Shown: positions 45,743 through 53,909 of the stretch, one piece after another
Numbering within the stretch: position 1 is the first letter of the stretch
Layout of the letters: each line of letters starts with the position of its first letter
Assembly: GCF_001866075.3 (NCBI RefSeq)
Contig: NZ_CP063356.1
Location: 2,098,164 to 2,162,163 of the forward strand
Direction: 5' to 3'
Length of the DNA: 64,000 nucleotides
Source of the DNA: Anaerobacillus isosaccharinicus
Lineage (GTDB): Bacteria > Bacillota > Bacilli > Bacillales > Anaerobacillaceae
Translations under genes and position numbers: made by a program
The notes under the pieces: generated by a model
Database searches by the model: none
What the model was told of the DNA's origin: nothing
The model's input: the letters and a program-made list of their open reading frames with translations, nothing else

Positions 45743-45997
45743 TTGTTAAAACGAGACAAATTAATCAGTGTAAGGAAAGAAAATGATTGGTTGCAAAAAG
45801 ATGTAGTCAACCAACTTGAAACTAAATTCGACATAAAAATCTCGGAAAGTTACTACGGAATGATTGAACAAGGTGTTCGGACACCAAATTTAAAGATTGC
45901 CCTTGCTATTTCTGAGTTATTTCTTGTTGACCCTCAAGATATTTTTTTGGAATGCAACACAACAAAAAGTTGTGTAATTAAATCCACATCAGCATAA
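45743..45997 (+). CDS. Cro-like XRE regulator
   Basis: TTG 45743 follows GGTGG. The 84-aa product LLKRDKLISVRKENDWLQK, then ISESYYGMIEQGVRTPNLKI, is a compact Xre helix-turn-helix without further domain. It is divergent from the repressor and downstream of the operators, hence the Cro-like call. The longer open frame upstream crosses operators and is not the start. Confidence 0.78.
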   Translation: MLKRDKLISVRKENDWLQKDVVNQLETKFDIKISESYYGMIEQGVRTPNLKIALAISELFLVDPQDIFLECNTTKSCVIKSTSA

Positions 45998-46046
45998 GTA
46001 CTTTCTAGTTTATGCAATTGCTAACAAAATGATGAGGAGGAGAGAC

Positions 46047-46222
46047 ATGAGTGAAGTAAAAAAAGAAACCCCTGCTGGAACAGAGGTTGAAATCATTTGA
46101 AGACGCTTTGAAGTGATTAACGAAGAACTTTGGCGGAAACTGTAGCGTTTGTCGAAAGAAAAGAACTTGACCGCCAAGATTTAATGTTATTATTGAAAAC
46201 TTTTAGAGTTAGAGATATTTAA
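46047..46222 (+). pseudogene. small phage/plasmid gene, two lesions
   Basis: ATG 46047 after GAGGAGGAGAG reads MSEVKKETPAGTEVEII, then TGA and RRFEVINEE. A frame change continues TLAETVAFVERKELDRQDLM to LLLKTFRVRDI and TAA at 46222. Restored length is about 57 aa. It follows the Cro-like gene. Family is unknown. Confidence 0.55.
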
Positions 46223-46346
46223 TGCTTAGCTCCTCTAAATTCAGCTTTAATTCATCGATTGAAGATAAATTGTGAATTTTTTCAACAAGCTGTGTTCCGT
46301 TTGTACAATCCCACACATAAACACTGGAATTTGAAGTTAAAGTCAG
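46209..46346 (-). pseudogene. 3' fragment of an unidentified gene
   Basis: The reverse frame reads NSSVYVWDCTNGTQLVEKI and LSSIDELKLNLEELSIKYL to TAA at 46209. No start exists upstream. The mixed hydrophobic/acidic tail is not recognised. It marks the outer edge of the prophage remnant. Confidence 0.4.
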
Positions 46347-46381
46347 TCAAAATGGTAAGTGTAATCCGTTTTTTAGAAGTG

Positions 46382-46412
46382 TTGACATTTATAGGTTTTT
46401 GTTTGATATAAT
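46382..46412 (+). promoter_or_regulatory. promoter of the c-di-GMP riboswitch-sda unit
   Basis: Consensus -35 TTGACA (46382-46387) and -10 TATAAT (46407-46412), spacer 19 nt. Confidence 0.7.
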
Positions 46413-46435
46413 GAATTAAATATATAAAAAGCTTT

Positions 46436-46503
46436 AGGGAGCGACGAAAAACTATTTTTATTTGGGCACTTGAATAGTTTGGAGCTAATAGTGCAACCGT
46501 CCT
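46436..46503 (+). promoter_or_regulatory. cyclic di-GMP-II riboswitch
   Basis: The core TTTGGGCACTTGA ... AGCTAATAGTGCAACCG matches the class II c-di-GMP aptamer as described from Clostridia (GGGCACTTGA, GAGTTAGTAGTGCAACCG). GCACT (46466-46470) pairs with AGTGC (46490-46494). AAACTATT (46449-46456) pairs with AATAGTTT (46473-46480), forming the class II stem/pseudoknot. GACG (46443-46446) pairs with CGTC (46498-46501). No terminator follows; the sda site GGGGAGG starts 15 nt downstream, so control of ribosome access is likely. Confidence 0.85.
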
Positions 46504-46532
46504 AATCTGCTAATTTTGGGGAGGAATAGTAC

Positions 46533-46739
46533 GTGAGTCTGTCTTTAATATTTATTTCAGATGAAAAATTAAAAAGCGCTCAATCAAAAGCAAAAGAATT
46601 AAAGTTAGATGTTGAATTTTTAAAGCTATTAGAGGATGAAATCAAAAGAAGAAACCTAACAGAATTCATTTATAAAAATGATACTCAATTGAAAGAACAT
46701 GATAATACTGACTCCGAGTTACTAAATAACTGTGTCTAG
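46533..46739 (+). CDS. sda: Sda-like sporulation histidine kinase inhibitor
   Basis: A 68-aa protein. Residues 9-42 (SDEKLKSAQSKAKELKLDVE then FLKLLEDEIKRRNL) align with B. subtilis Sda ([34 protein letters not shown]), keeping the helical hairpin and the EIKRR motif. Sda binds the DHp domain of KinA/KinB and blocks phosphate flow to Spo0A when DNA replication is perturbed. The start is GTG at 46533, 8 nt after GGGGAGG. The C-terminal 25 residues (KNDTQLKEHDNTDSEL) are an acidic extension not in the B. subtilis protein. It sits directly behind a c-di-GMP-II riboswitch. Confidence 0.82.
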   Translation: MSLSLIFISDEKLKSAQSKAKELKLDVEFLKLLEDEIKRRNLTEFIYKNDTQLKEHDNTDSELLNNCV

Positions 46740-46781
46740 TTTAATCATTTCATTCTTGCCTAGATTGCTCATATACAAAAG

Positions 46782-46813
46782 AAAGGCTCTTCCCAATGGG
46801 AAGAGCCTTTTTT
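46782..46813 (+). terminator. strong terminator after sda
   Basis: AAAGGCTCTTCCC pairs with GGGAAGAGCCTTT, then TTT. Confidence 0.95.
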
Positions 46814-46818
46814 CGTAA

Positions 46819-47103
46819 TTAAAGATGATAATAAAAAAGATACGGTAACTTTTTTATCTCTGGTGGCCTAGTTTGGATCCCGACACCCGCTTTGGCCACT
46901 AGATATTTAGGATTTTTCTTTTCAAATCTTTTACAAATATCATGTAGATTTGAATTTTCATCTTCTAATAATGTAATATTATAAAAATCACCTAAAAGCT
47001 GATCAAAAACGACTATCCAATAAAAAATATAATTTTCATTCGGTTCATACCTTGGTGTTGCTTTTTTACTATCTAAACCAACCTTATCCATGAATATATC
47101 CAA
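46819..47103 (-). CDS. unknown protein, possibly displaced from its signal peptide
   Basis: An open frame of 94 aa from TTG 47103: MDKVGLDSKKATPRYEPNEN, YIFYWIVVFDQLLGDFYNIT and a C-terminal KKLPYLFYYHL. It lacks a ribosome site. A Sec-type signal peptide is encoded just upstream in another frame (47084-47203). The two may be one secreted protein broken by a frameshift, or the upstream one may be a separate peptide. No family is recognised. Confidence 0.4.
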   Translation of the reverse strand: MDIFMDKVGLDSKKATPRYEPNENYIFYWIVVFDQLLGDFYNITLLEDENSNLHDICKRFEKKNPKYLVAKAGVGIQTRPPEIKKLPYLFYYHL

Positions 47104-47203
47104 ATCCCATTGGTTTAATTTCTGTTTGTGCTGATGTATCTGTAGCTTGAGTAAATCCTAAAACTAAAGCTAACGCCAACATACCAACTAAAAATTTTTT
47201 CAT
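47084..47203 (-). CDS. 39-aa secreted peptide precursor (candidate signalling peptide)
   Basis: ATG 47203 follows AAGGAGTTGAAATT. It reads MKKFLVGMLALALVLGFTQA, a classical Sec signal peptide, then TDTSAQTEIKPMGFGYIHG and TAA. The size and plan resemble PapR/NprX/Phr precursors: an exported short pro-peptide whose C-terminal 5-10 residues are re-imported. Two RNPP regulators lie 2-3 kb downstream, separated by an IS. The alternative is the 5' part of a frameshifted secreted protein with 46819-47103. Confidence 0.5.
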   Translation of the reverse strand: MKKFLVGMLALALVLGFTQATDTSAQTEIKPMGFGYIHG

Positions 47204-47374
47204 AATTTCAACTCCTTCTATAAAAAACGTATTGTCAAAACTTTATATAGAAATAGGCTATTAAATCCTAGCTTAGAGGGCTTTATAAGCAAAAAACTTG
47301 CCACCCCCAGAATTCTAAGGTATTAGTGAGGTAACCACACACACACAAATCCCAAAGAAAGAGGAAGTGACAAG

Positions 47375-48808
47375 TTGTTACCTCAAATTATAACCTATTT
47401 ACTTACTTTTATAAACTACCAAGAACAAGTCATTCGAACATTGCTTACCCTACTAATCGGGAAAAGCATGTTTGATAAACCGACTGAAGCTCCAGTTAAT
47501 AAACCTTATCGCAAGCTTCAAGTTGATGATCTACCGATCATTGAAGTTCCCCAAAAACTAGATTTTAGACTTTTATTATCTGAACACCTGGAGACTAAGG
47601 GGAAGCCTCTCAAACCAGTACAAAGACGATCGAAGTCAACACCCGTTCCTTTATCAATGAAATGTCCTACGTGTGGTGCTCCAGCAGATTACTTGTATGC
47701 GAACAATGGAGCGAAAGGACAATATCAATGTAAGGTGTGTTCGTGCCTTTTCAGTGAGAAAAACCGTTATCTCAAGGAAGCAATCCTGAAATGCCCTCAC
47801 TGTTCAAAAACACTCGAAAAAGTGAAGGAAAGAAAAGACTTCCATGTGTACAAGTGTAAAAACGACGCTTGTTCTTATTACCAACAGAAACGTAATGCGA
47901 TGACTCAAAAAGAGAAAAATCGGTTCAAAGAAGATCCTCAAGCCTTTAAACTTCGCTATATTTACCGCCAGTTTCACATTGATTTTCAACCATTAGCGAA
48001 GCATTCACCAAAGAGACCGAGAGTTGATCTATCAAGAATTTATGTGTCTCCACATACGCTTGGACTGATTTTGACTTATCACGTCAATTATGGACTTTCA
48101 GCCCGTAAAACAGCAGCGTTGATGAAAGATGTACATGGTGTATCAATTTCTCATCAAAGCATTTTAAATTACGAAAATAGTGTGGCATTGTGGTTGAAAC
48201 CTTATATTGATCACTATCCTTACGAGCTTTCAGATCAATTCTGTGGTGACGAAACATACATCCGCGTAAATGGCCGTTGGCATTACCTGTTTTTCTTTTT
48301 TGATGCCGTGAAGAAAGTCATTCTCTCTTATCCTGTGTCACCCAATCGAGATACAGCTACGGCTATTAAAGCGATAGACGAAGTGTTGTTAAAGCTTAGG
48401 AAAATCCCAGAAAACCTAACTTTCGTTGTCGATGGCAATCCCATTTACTTATTAGCACAACACTTTTTTGCCCAGCATCAAATCCCGTTTGAGGTGATTC
48501 AGGTAATTGGCTTAACCAACGAAGACGAGGTATCAAAGGAATATCGACCTCTCAAACAAATTATCGAGCGGCTAAATCGTACCTTTAAAGGAAACTATCG
48601 ATCCACTCATGGTTTCGGGTCAGAACATGGTTCTGTTTCTTTTGTGACCTTGTTCGTTGCTTACTTTAACTTTCTAAGACCACATTCAGCTTTAGAAGGG
48701 AAAGTACCAGTAACGCTTCCTGAGCTAGATAAGCTTCCAAACATGCCTGCTAGATGGACAACTCTTATTGGTCTTGCCCAGGATTGGATAAGTAAGCAAA
48801 CTGCCTAA
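47375..48808 (+). CDS. DDE transposase with N-terminal zinc ribbon
   Basis: A 477-aa protein. Two CxxC zinc ribbons (CPTCGAPADYLYANNGAKG ... CKVCSCLF; CPHCSKTLEKVKERKDF), a middle HTH (YGLSARKTAALMKDVHGVSI) and an IS6/IS240-like catalytic core: FCGDETYIRVNGRWHYLF, VVDGNPIYLLAQHFFAQ and the Glu in PLKQIIERLNRTFKGNYR. TTG at 47375 follows AGAGGAAG. Termini are not clear; they may be near 47290 and 49060. No target duplication was found. Confidence 0.85.
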   Translation: MLPQIITYLLTFINYQEQVIRTLLTLLIGKSMFDKPTEAPVNKPYRKLQVDDLPIIEVPQKLDFRLLLSEHLETKGKPLKPVQRRSKSTPVPLSMKCPTCGAPADYLYANNGAKGQYQCKVCSCLFSEKNRYLKEAILKCPHCSKTLEKVKERKDFHVYKCKNDACSYYQQKRNAMTQKEKNRFKEDPQAFKLRYIYRQFHIDFQPLAKHSPKRPRVDLSRIYVSPHTLGLILTYHVNYGLSARKTAALMKDVHGVSISHQSILNYENSVALWLKPYIDHYPYELSDQFCGDETYIRVNGRWHYLFFFFDAVKKVILSYPVSPNRDTATAIKAIDEVLLKLRKIPENLTFVVDGNPIYLLAQHFFAQHQIPFEVIQVIGLTNEDEVSKEYRPLKQIIERLNRTFKGNYRSTHGFGSEHGSVSFVTLFVAYFNFLRPHSALEGKVPVTLPELDKLPNMPARWTTLIGLAQDWISKQTA

Positions 48809-48850
48809 CTTTTGTTTAGCTGAGCCCTTCCTAGCCATCGGCGGAGCGCA

Positions 48851-48977
48851 CTCTTGACAAACCGAACTTGCCAATGGTTTAAAATGGAAATACCAAGGGC
48901 TTATTTAGCTATGCCTTCTTTTGTCCTCTTCGCCCTTGTTAAACCTCTCGCTAAACCATTGGCGTGTTTGTCAAGAG
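48851..48977. repeat. long imperfect inverted repeat
   Basis: CTCTTGACAAAC (48851-48862) with GTTTGTCAAGAG (48966-48977), and GCCAATGGTTTA (around 48870-48881) with TAAACCATTGGC (48952-48963). Arms are about 30 bp with a 70-bp loop. It lies just beyond the transposase gene and probably belongs to that element's end. From 48985 to 49219 only AT-rich sequence is seen. Confidence 0.65.
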
Positions 48978-49219
48978 CGATGGCGGGTGTCTCAGCTAAC
49001 CAAAATGGTAGTATGTGTCAGAGATCCTTAGTTTTCATAGAACTTTTGACACTACCATAAAAAAATTGTTATATTATAGTTAGATCATGCCATAAAATGT
49101 TGATTAGTGTAAATTCAATATAGGCATGTTTATTGAACATAAGTGTTGTTTCTTTTAAATTTTTACTTATTTCTTTATTTTGATATACAAATTTGTATAT
49201 ATAGAGAGGGATTACCAAA

Positions 49220-50107
49220 GTGGATATGTATGTTGGTGATAAAATAAAAGAGTTAAGATTACACTACAATATTTATCAGGAGGAGCTTGCAGAAGGTATT
49301 TGTACGCAAGCAACGATTAGTCGGATCGAAAAAAACGAGACAATCCCAAACTCATACATTTTATACCAAATTGCTAAGCGCCTTGGTGTTGATATGGCCT
49401 ATTTTTATGGTTCGGGTAGTCTATTAAAAATAGAATATGTCAAAAACGTTTATGACGACTTAGAAAGATTAGTTAGAGCGAGAAATTATAAGGAAGTACT
49501 GAGAATTGTAAAACTAGAAAAGAGCAACCCTTTGTTCCATAGGAATGAATTAAAACAGATTTTACTATGGCGTGAAGGAATTAGTGTTTTTTATCTTTAC
49601 CGTGACACTGAAAAGGCTTTTGAATTATTTTATGGAGCACTCAAGTTAACACCAACTACTAAAAAAAATAGTTCAGCAATTGAAATCGATATCTTAGCTA
49701 GTATCGCAGCCATTCACGGAGAAGTGGGCCAGCTTGAAAAGGCGGATGAGATATATCAAGAAATATTTTTAAAAATGAAAAAGTTACCTACCAATTATGA
49801 TCCCAAAATAGCTATTCGTATAACCTACAATTCTGCTGTAAATGCCCACTTTTTATCAAACTATCAGGAAGCTATAAGCTTCTGTGACAAAACAATCCAA
49901 TTATGTTTAACTCATTCTACTTTTTATACATTAGGTGAAACGTATTTCCAAAAAGGGGAGAGTATACTGGCGTTAACAAATAATAAAAACGAAGCTCTTG
50001 TGTGGTTTGAAAAATCGCTTGCTCTATTTAAAATGGTCAATAACGAAGCTGCAGGGAACTATGTTTTGGAGGAAATTCGGAAATTAGGATCGACATCATT
50101 AGCTTAA
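49220..50107 (+). CDS. RNPP/PlcR-type quorum-sensing regulator 1
   Basis: A 295-aa protein. N-terminal XRE helix-turn-helix (about 5-60, DKIKELRLHYNIYQEELAEG, CTQATISRIEKNE), then a TPR array (about 75-290; RNYKEVLRIVKLEKSNPLFH, ADEIYQEIFLKMKKLPTNYD, QKGESILALTNNKNEALVWF). This is the PlcR/NprR architecture in which TPRs bind a re-imported peptide. GTG at 49220 follows GAGAGGG. No peptide gene lies immediately downstream, which is unusual for plcR-papR. Confidence 0.88.
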   Translation: MDMYVGDKIKELRLHYNIYQEELAEGICTQATISRIEKNETIPNSYILYQIAKRLGVDMAYFYGSGSLLKIEYVKNVYDDLERLVRARNYKEVLRIVKLEKSNPLFHRNELKQILLWREGISVFYLYRDTEKAFELFYGALKLTPTTKKNSSAIEIDILASIAAIHGEVGQLEKADEIYQEIFLKMKKLPTNYDPKIAIRITYNSAVNAHFLSNYQEAISFCDKTIQLCLTHSTFYTLGETYFQKGESILALTNNKNEALVWFEKSLALFKMVNNEAAGNYVLEEIRKLGSTSLA

Positions 50108-50206
50108 TGGCTTCAGTTTTGAGGTTTAAACCAGCTAGATTAGATATCTGTAATGAGACAGTGCAAACATTTTAATGGTGAGATAAGTCATAAGAATAGC
50201 AATCAG

Positions 50207-50257
50207 AACTGCACCCTAATTGTTAGGTAACTAATAATTAGAAGTGCAGTTTTTTTA
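50207..50257 (+). terminator. terminator after RNPP gene 1
   Basis: AACTGCAC pairs with GTGCAGTT, with an inner TAATT/AATTA stem, then TTTTTT. Confidence 0.8.
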
Positions 50258-50366
50258 TTAGTTACTTGTTATCTCTGTAATGATTTGATAAGTTAAATAA
50301 AAGTAAATAAGTATATTTTCCTATAAGCGGAGTAGTCATCAAGAATTATATAAAGGGGACTTAAAA

Positions 50367-51242
50367 ATGGATATGTACATTGGAGATAAAATAAAGGAGT
50401 TAAGAATGCACTTTAATATACTCCAAGGAGAGCTCGCAAAAGGTATTTGTACACAAAGTACGATAAGTCGAATTGAAAAAAATGAAATCATTCCAAATGC
50501 CTATATTCTTTACCGAATGGCTAAACGCCTTGGAGTAGGTATGGACTATTTTTATGAATCAGAAAGTTTGTTGAAACTAGATTATGTTCAAAATGTTCGA
50601 CTGGAGTTAGCTAGGCTAGTGAGAGAAAGAAATTACAAAGAGGTTTTAAAGCTGGTGAGAATGGAAAAGAACAACCCTTTGTTTCGTCGTGATGAGTTAA
50701 TGCAGATTTTATTATGGCGAGAAGGGTTTTGTGTATATTACCTAAATAACGATCCGGAAAAAGCATTCCAAATCCTTTACGATGCACTCAATTTGACTCC
50801 GACAACTGAAAAAAATACCTCTGTTATTGATATTGATATTTTGGCAAGTATAGCTGCCATTCATGATGAGATTGGACAGTTTGCTAAATCAGCTGAAATC
50901 TATCGAGATATTTCATTGAAGTTAAAAAAGCTCCCTGCAAATTACGATGCTAATTTAGCAATACGAGTTACTTATAATTCTGCGGTCAATGCTCATTATT
51001 TAGCTAACTATCAAGAAGCAATAAACTTTTGTAATAAAACCATCGAATTGTGTCGTTCAAATTTAACAATGTACATCCTAGGAGAAACCTACTTTCAAAA
51101 AGGGGAGAGCTTATATGCCTTAACTAAAAATAAAGAAGAAGCGCTTTTTTGGATGAAAAAATCAATTGTCATATTTGAATTAATCAAGAATGAGGGAGCG
51201 ATAAAATATGTAAATGATGAAATGAATAAATTGGTAGACTAA
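50367..51242 (+). CDS. RNPP/PlcR-type quorum-sensing regulator 2
   Basis: A 291-aa paralogue of the previous gene (MDMYIGDKIKELRMHFNILQ, then GELAKGICTQSTISRIEKNE), with the same Xre and TPR layout and roughly two-thirds identity by eye. ATG 50367 follows AAAGGGG. It has its own terminator, so each gene is a separate unit. Recent duplication with divergence in the TPR part suggests different peptide specificities. No adjacent pheromone ORF with a signal peptide is found. Confidence 0.88.
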   Translation: MDMYIGDKIKELRMHFNILQGELAKGICTQSTISRIEKNEIIPNAYILYRMAKRLGVGMDYFYESESLLKLDYVQNVRLELARLVRERNYKEVLKLVRMEKNNPLFRRDELMQILLWREGFCVYYLNNDPEKAFQILYDALNLTPTTEKNTSVIDIDILASIAAIHDEIGQFAKSAEIYRDISLKLKKLPANYDANLAIRVTYNSAVNAHYLANYQEAINFCNKTIELCRSNLTMYILGETYFQKGESLYALTKNKEEALFWMKKSIVIFELIKNEGAIKYVNDEMNKLVD

Positions 51243-51266
51243 ACACGAGCCAAAAGCTCGTGTTTT
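51241..51266 (+). terminator. terminator after RNPP gene 2
   Basis: AAACACGAGC pairs with GCTCGTGTTT, then TATT. Confidence 0.85.
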
Positions 51267-51379
51267 ATTCCTGGTGGGACACCTCGGGACCTCATCGCAA
51301 TTTGAGTTTCTAATTTTACAATTCTTAATGCATCACTCATAATGAAGTTAAATATATTTATTGAAAGTTGGACTTATAA

Positions 51380-52198
51380 ATGGAATGGATTTTGTTAGCA
51401 ATCATAGGTCTTGTGGCGGGTACGTTAGGGAGTTTGATGGGCCTTGGTGGTGGAATCATTGTCGTTCCAGCCTTAATAATTCTGAGTGGATATTTAGCCA
51501 TTTTACAAGGGGTTACACCACAAGTGGCAGTCGGAACTTCTTTATTAATTATGATTTTTACTGGACTCTCATCAACACTAGCTTACTTAAAACAAAAGAC
51601 AGTCGATTTGCGAAGTGCTTTGATTTTCTTTGGTGGAAGTGGTCCAGGAGCTTTAGTAGGTGTTTATTTTAATAGTGGAATTGATACAAAAATTTTCTTG
51701 ATCATTTTTGGTTCATTTATTATTTTTATATCTTTTGTCTTAATGATTCGTAAACATTTAAAACCGTTGAAATTAACGAAAAGAGGCATTAAGCGCGAAT
51801 ATATTAATGAAATTGGCGATACAATCGAATATGGCTATCACCCTGCCTTAGCGCTTTCTATTGCATTTTTTGTAGGGCTTTGCTCTGGTCTATTTGGAAT
51901 TGGCGGAGGATCAATCATGGTTCCGGCGATGATCTTATTGTTTGGGTTTCCACCACATCGTGCAATTGCTACCTCAATGTTTATGATTTTTTTATCTGCG
52001 ATTTTAAGCTCTGTAACTCACATTGCCCTTGGTAACGTTAATTGGTTGTATGCACTAGCTTTAGTTCCAGGAGCATGGTTCGGTGGTGTTCTTGGAGCAA
52101 CAATTAATCAAAAACTAAAAAGCGATACTGTTGTTAATATTTTACGAATATTCTTGGTGATTATTGGGGTAAGATTGATTTTTCAAGGACTTTTTTAA
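51380..52198 (+). CDS. yunE: TauE/SafE family membrane transporter (YunE)
   Basis: A 272-aa protein with two inverted repeats, each starting with a glycine-rich motif: GTLGSLMGLGGGIIVVPALI near residue 15 and GLCSGLFGIGGGSIMVPAMI near 165. TauE/SafE proteins export sulfite or organosulfonates. The order yunE-yunD-yunC mirrors the B. subtilis yun cluster. ATG at 51380 has only a weak upstream site (AAAGTTGG). Confidence 0.9.
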   Translation: MEWILLAIIGLVAGTLGSLMGLGGGIIVVPALIILSGYLAILQGVTPQVAVGTSLLIMIFTGLSSTLAYLKQKTVDLRSALIFFGGSGPGALVGVYFNSGIDTKIFLIIFGSFIIFISFVLMIRKHLKPLKLTKRGIKREYINEIGDTIEYGYHPALALSIAFFVGLCSGLFGIGGGSIMVPAMILLFGFPPHRAIATSMFMIFLSAILSSVTHIALGNVNWLYALALVPGAWFGGVLGATINQKLKSDTVVNILRIFLVIIGVRLIFQGLF

Positions 52199-52200
52199 AA

Positions 52201-52302
52201 ATGTAGAATGTAAAATGTTAAATGTAGAATTCCTCGAAAGAAAGACTTCGAAGCGAAGCCCTCTATAATTTTGCATTTTACATTCTAAATTCTACATTAT
52301 AA
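52201..52302. repeat. heptameric-repeat hairpin, spacer 1
   Basis: ATGTAGAATGTAAAATG and its near complement CATTTTACATTCTA/ATTCTACAT form a stem at the two ends of the yunE-yunD spacer. The repeat unit is AATGTAG/CTACATT. Confidence 0.6.
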
Positions 52303-52317
52303 AAAGCGGTGATTCTC

Positions 52318-53709
52318 ATGGGAACTTCAAACATTCATATTTTTCATACAAATGATTTACATAGTCATTTAGAGCAGTGGCCAAAAATTATTTCGTTATT
52401 AAACGAAAAGCGAAAGTTTTATGAGGAGCAAGGTGACAAGGTTTTAATATTTGATATTGGTGACCATGCGGATCGCTTTCATCCACTGACGGAAGCAACT
52501 ATGGGTAAAGCTAATGTAGAGCTGATGAATGAAGTTGGTTATGATGGTGCCACGATTGGGAATAACGAAGGAATTACAATCTCAAAACAGGCGCTATCCA
52601 ATCTATATAATCACGCCAATTTTCCAATTTTAGTAGCAAACCTATTCCATTTGAGTGGAGAGCGCCCTAAATGGGTTAAGCCATATCATCTAATAAAACT
52701 ATCAAATGAACTGACAGTTGGGGTTGTCGGTTTAACGATTCCATTTCGTCCTTTTTATAAAGCTTTGGGCTGGTCTATCGAAGATCCGTTTGAGATTTTA
52801 CCGCCCCTTGTAAAAGAAGTAAAAGAGCAGGCTGATATCGTCATCTTTTTATCCCATCTTGGCTTAAACTTTGACGAAGAAGTAGCAAATCAAATAGCTG
52901 GAATTGATGTTATTTTAGGTGGACATACACACCATGTTTTAGAAAATGGAATGGTTATTAACAATACAATTATTCACCAAGCAGGAAAGTTTGGCCGCTA
53001 TGTTGGGCAACTATCACTATCTTTTGATAACAATGAACATCAAATATCAAGCTACAATGCCCAATGTCTAGTTGTCGATAGTTACAATCCTTGCACAGAT
53101 ACAGTAGAAACGATTAGGCGCATTTCCCACACACAGCAAGCAGTATTAGATGAAGAAATTATCTCGATAGAACAACCTTTAACGATATCATGGGAAAAGC
53201 CGAGTCCCTTTGCCGATCTTTTAGCAACAGCTATTAAGGAATGGTGTGAGGGGGAAATAGGAATGATTAATTCTGGACTTATCCTCGATGAGCTACTAGA
53301 AGGACCAGTTACAAAAGGGGACTTACATCGTGTTTGTCCACATCCTATTAATCCATGTAAGGTCGAATTAAATGGGAGTCTATTAAAAGAAATCGTTCAT
53401 CATGCTCTATCTGAAGAAATGATCCATAAAAAAATTCGAGGCTTTGGCTTTCGAGGGAAAGTAATGGGGATTATGGTCTTCGATGGTGTCACATACGAAG
53501 AAAAGAAACTAACTGATGGCCTAAGTCATGTCTATAACATTAAAGTAAATGGTGAAAAAATCCAGCATGACAGGGTGTACCAAGTTGCGACGTTAGATAT
53601 GTTCACATTCGGACATCTCTTCCCAACCATTGCCGCAGCCAAAGTAAAGCAATATTACATGCCAGAGCTATTAAGAGACCTCTTGGCGTGGAAACTAAAG
53701 AAAATGTAA
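52318..53709 (+). CDS. yunD: YunD, 5'-nucleotidase/2',3'-cyclic phosphodiesterase family
   Basis: A 463-aa metallophosphoesterase. N-terminal calcineurin-like domain with metal ligands FHTNDLHSHLEQW, DIGDHADRFHPLTEAT, IGNNEG, SHLGLNFDEEVA and VILGGHTHHVLENG. The C-terminal 5'-nucleotidase domain (ADLLATAIKEWCEGEIGMIN) begins near residue 300. It has no signal peptide, so it is likely cytoplasmic as in B. subtilis YunD. ATG 52318 is preferred over the GTG three codons upstream. Confidence 0.9.
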   Translation: MGTSNIHIFHTNDLHSHLEQWPKIISLLNEKRKFYEEQGDKVLIFDIGDHADRFHPLTEATMGKANVELMNEVGYDGATIGNNEGITISKQALSNLYNHANFPILVANLFHLSGERPKWVKPYHLIKLSNELTVGVVGLTIPFRPFYKALGWSIEDPFEILPPLVKEVKEQADIVIFLSHLGLNFDEEVANQIAGIDVILGGHTHHVLENGMVINNTIIHQAGKFGRYVGQLSLSFDNNEHQISSYNAQCLVVDSYNPCTDTVETIRRISHTQQAVLDEEIISIEQPLTISWEKPSPFADLLATAIKEWCEGEIGMINSGLILDELLEGPVTKGDLHRVCPHPINPCKVELNGSLLKEIVHHALSEEMIHKKIRGFGFRGKVMGIMVFDGVTYEEKKLTDGLSHVYNIKVNGEKIQHDRVYQVATLDMFTFGHLFPTIAAAKVKQYYMPELLRDLLAWKLKKM

Positions 53710-53711
53710 AA

Positions 53712-53803
53712 TTTAGAATGTAGAATGTATGCTAGAAACGCTACGTAGCATTTCTAACACCAATTCTACATTCTACATTCTATATCTACATTCTACATTC
53801 TAA
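53712..53803. repeat. heptameric-repeat hairpin, spacer 2
   Basis: AGAATGTAGAATGTA pairs with TACATTCTACATTCT, which occurs twice. A shorter decayed array is at 55586-55631 before thyA. The same unit as in spacer 1. Confidence 0.6.
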
Positions 53804-53909
53804 AATTGGGTTTATGACCAAGGCACTTTTTCTAGGTTTTTTCATACGTTGGTAAAGAGGACAAAGAGAAAAGTTCTCGTTATCTTTTACTTGGTTAGGA
53901 GTGTGAAAG

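Noticed and set aside
48854-49060. 68-aa ORF beyond the zinc-ribbon transposase
   Set aside because: It lies across the long inverted repeat and has no ribosome site.
52201-53803. CRISPR or attachment sites in the yun spacers
   Set aside because: The repeats are heptamers forming hairpins, without spacer structure.
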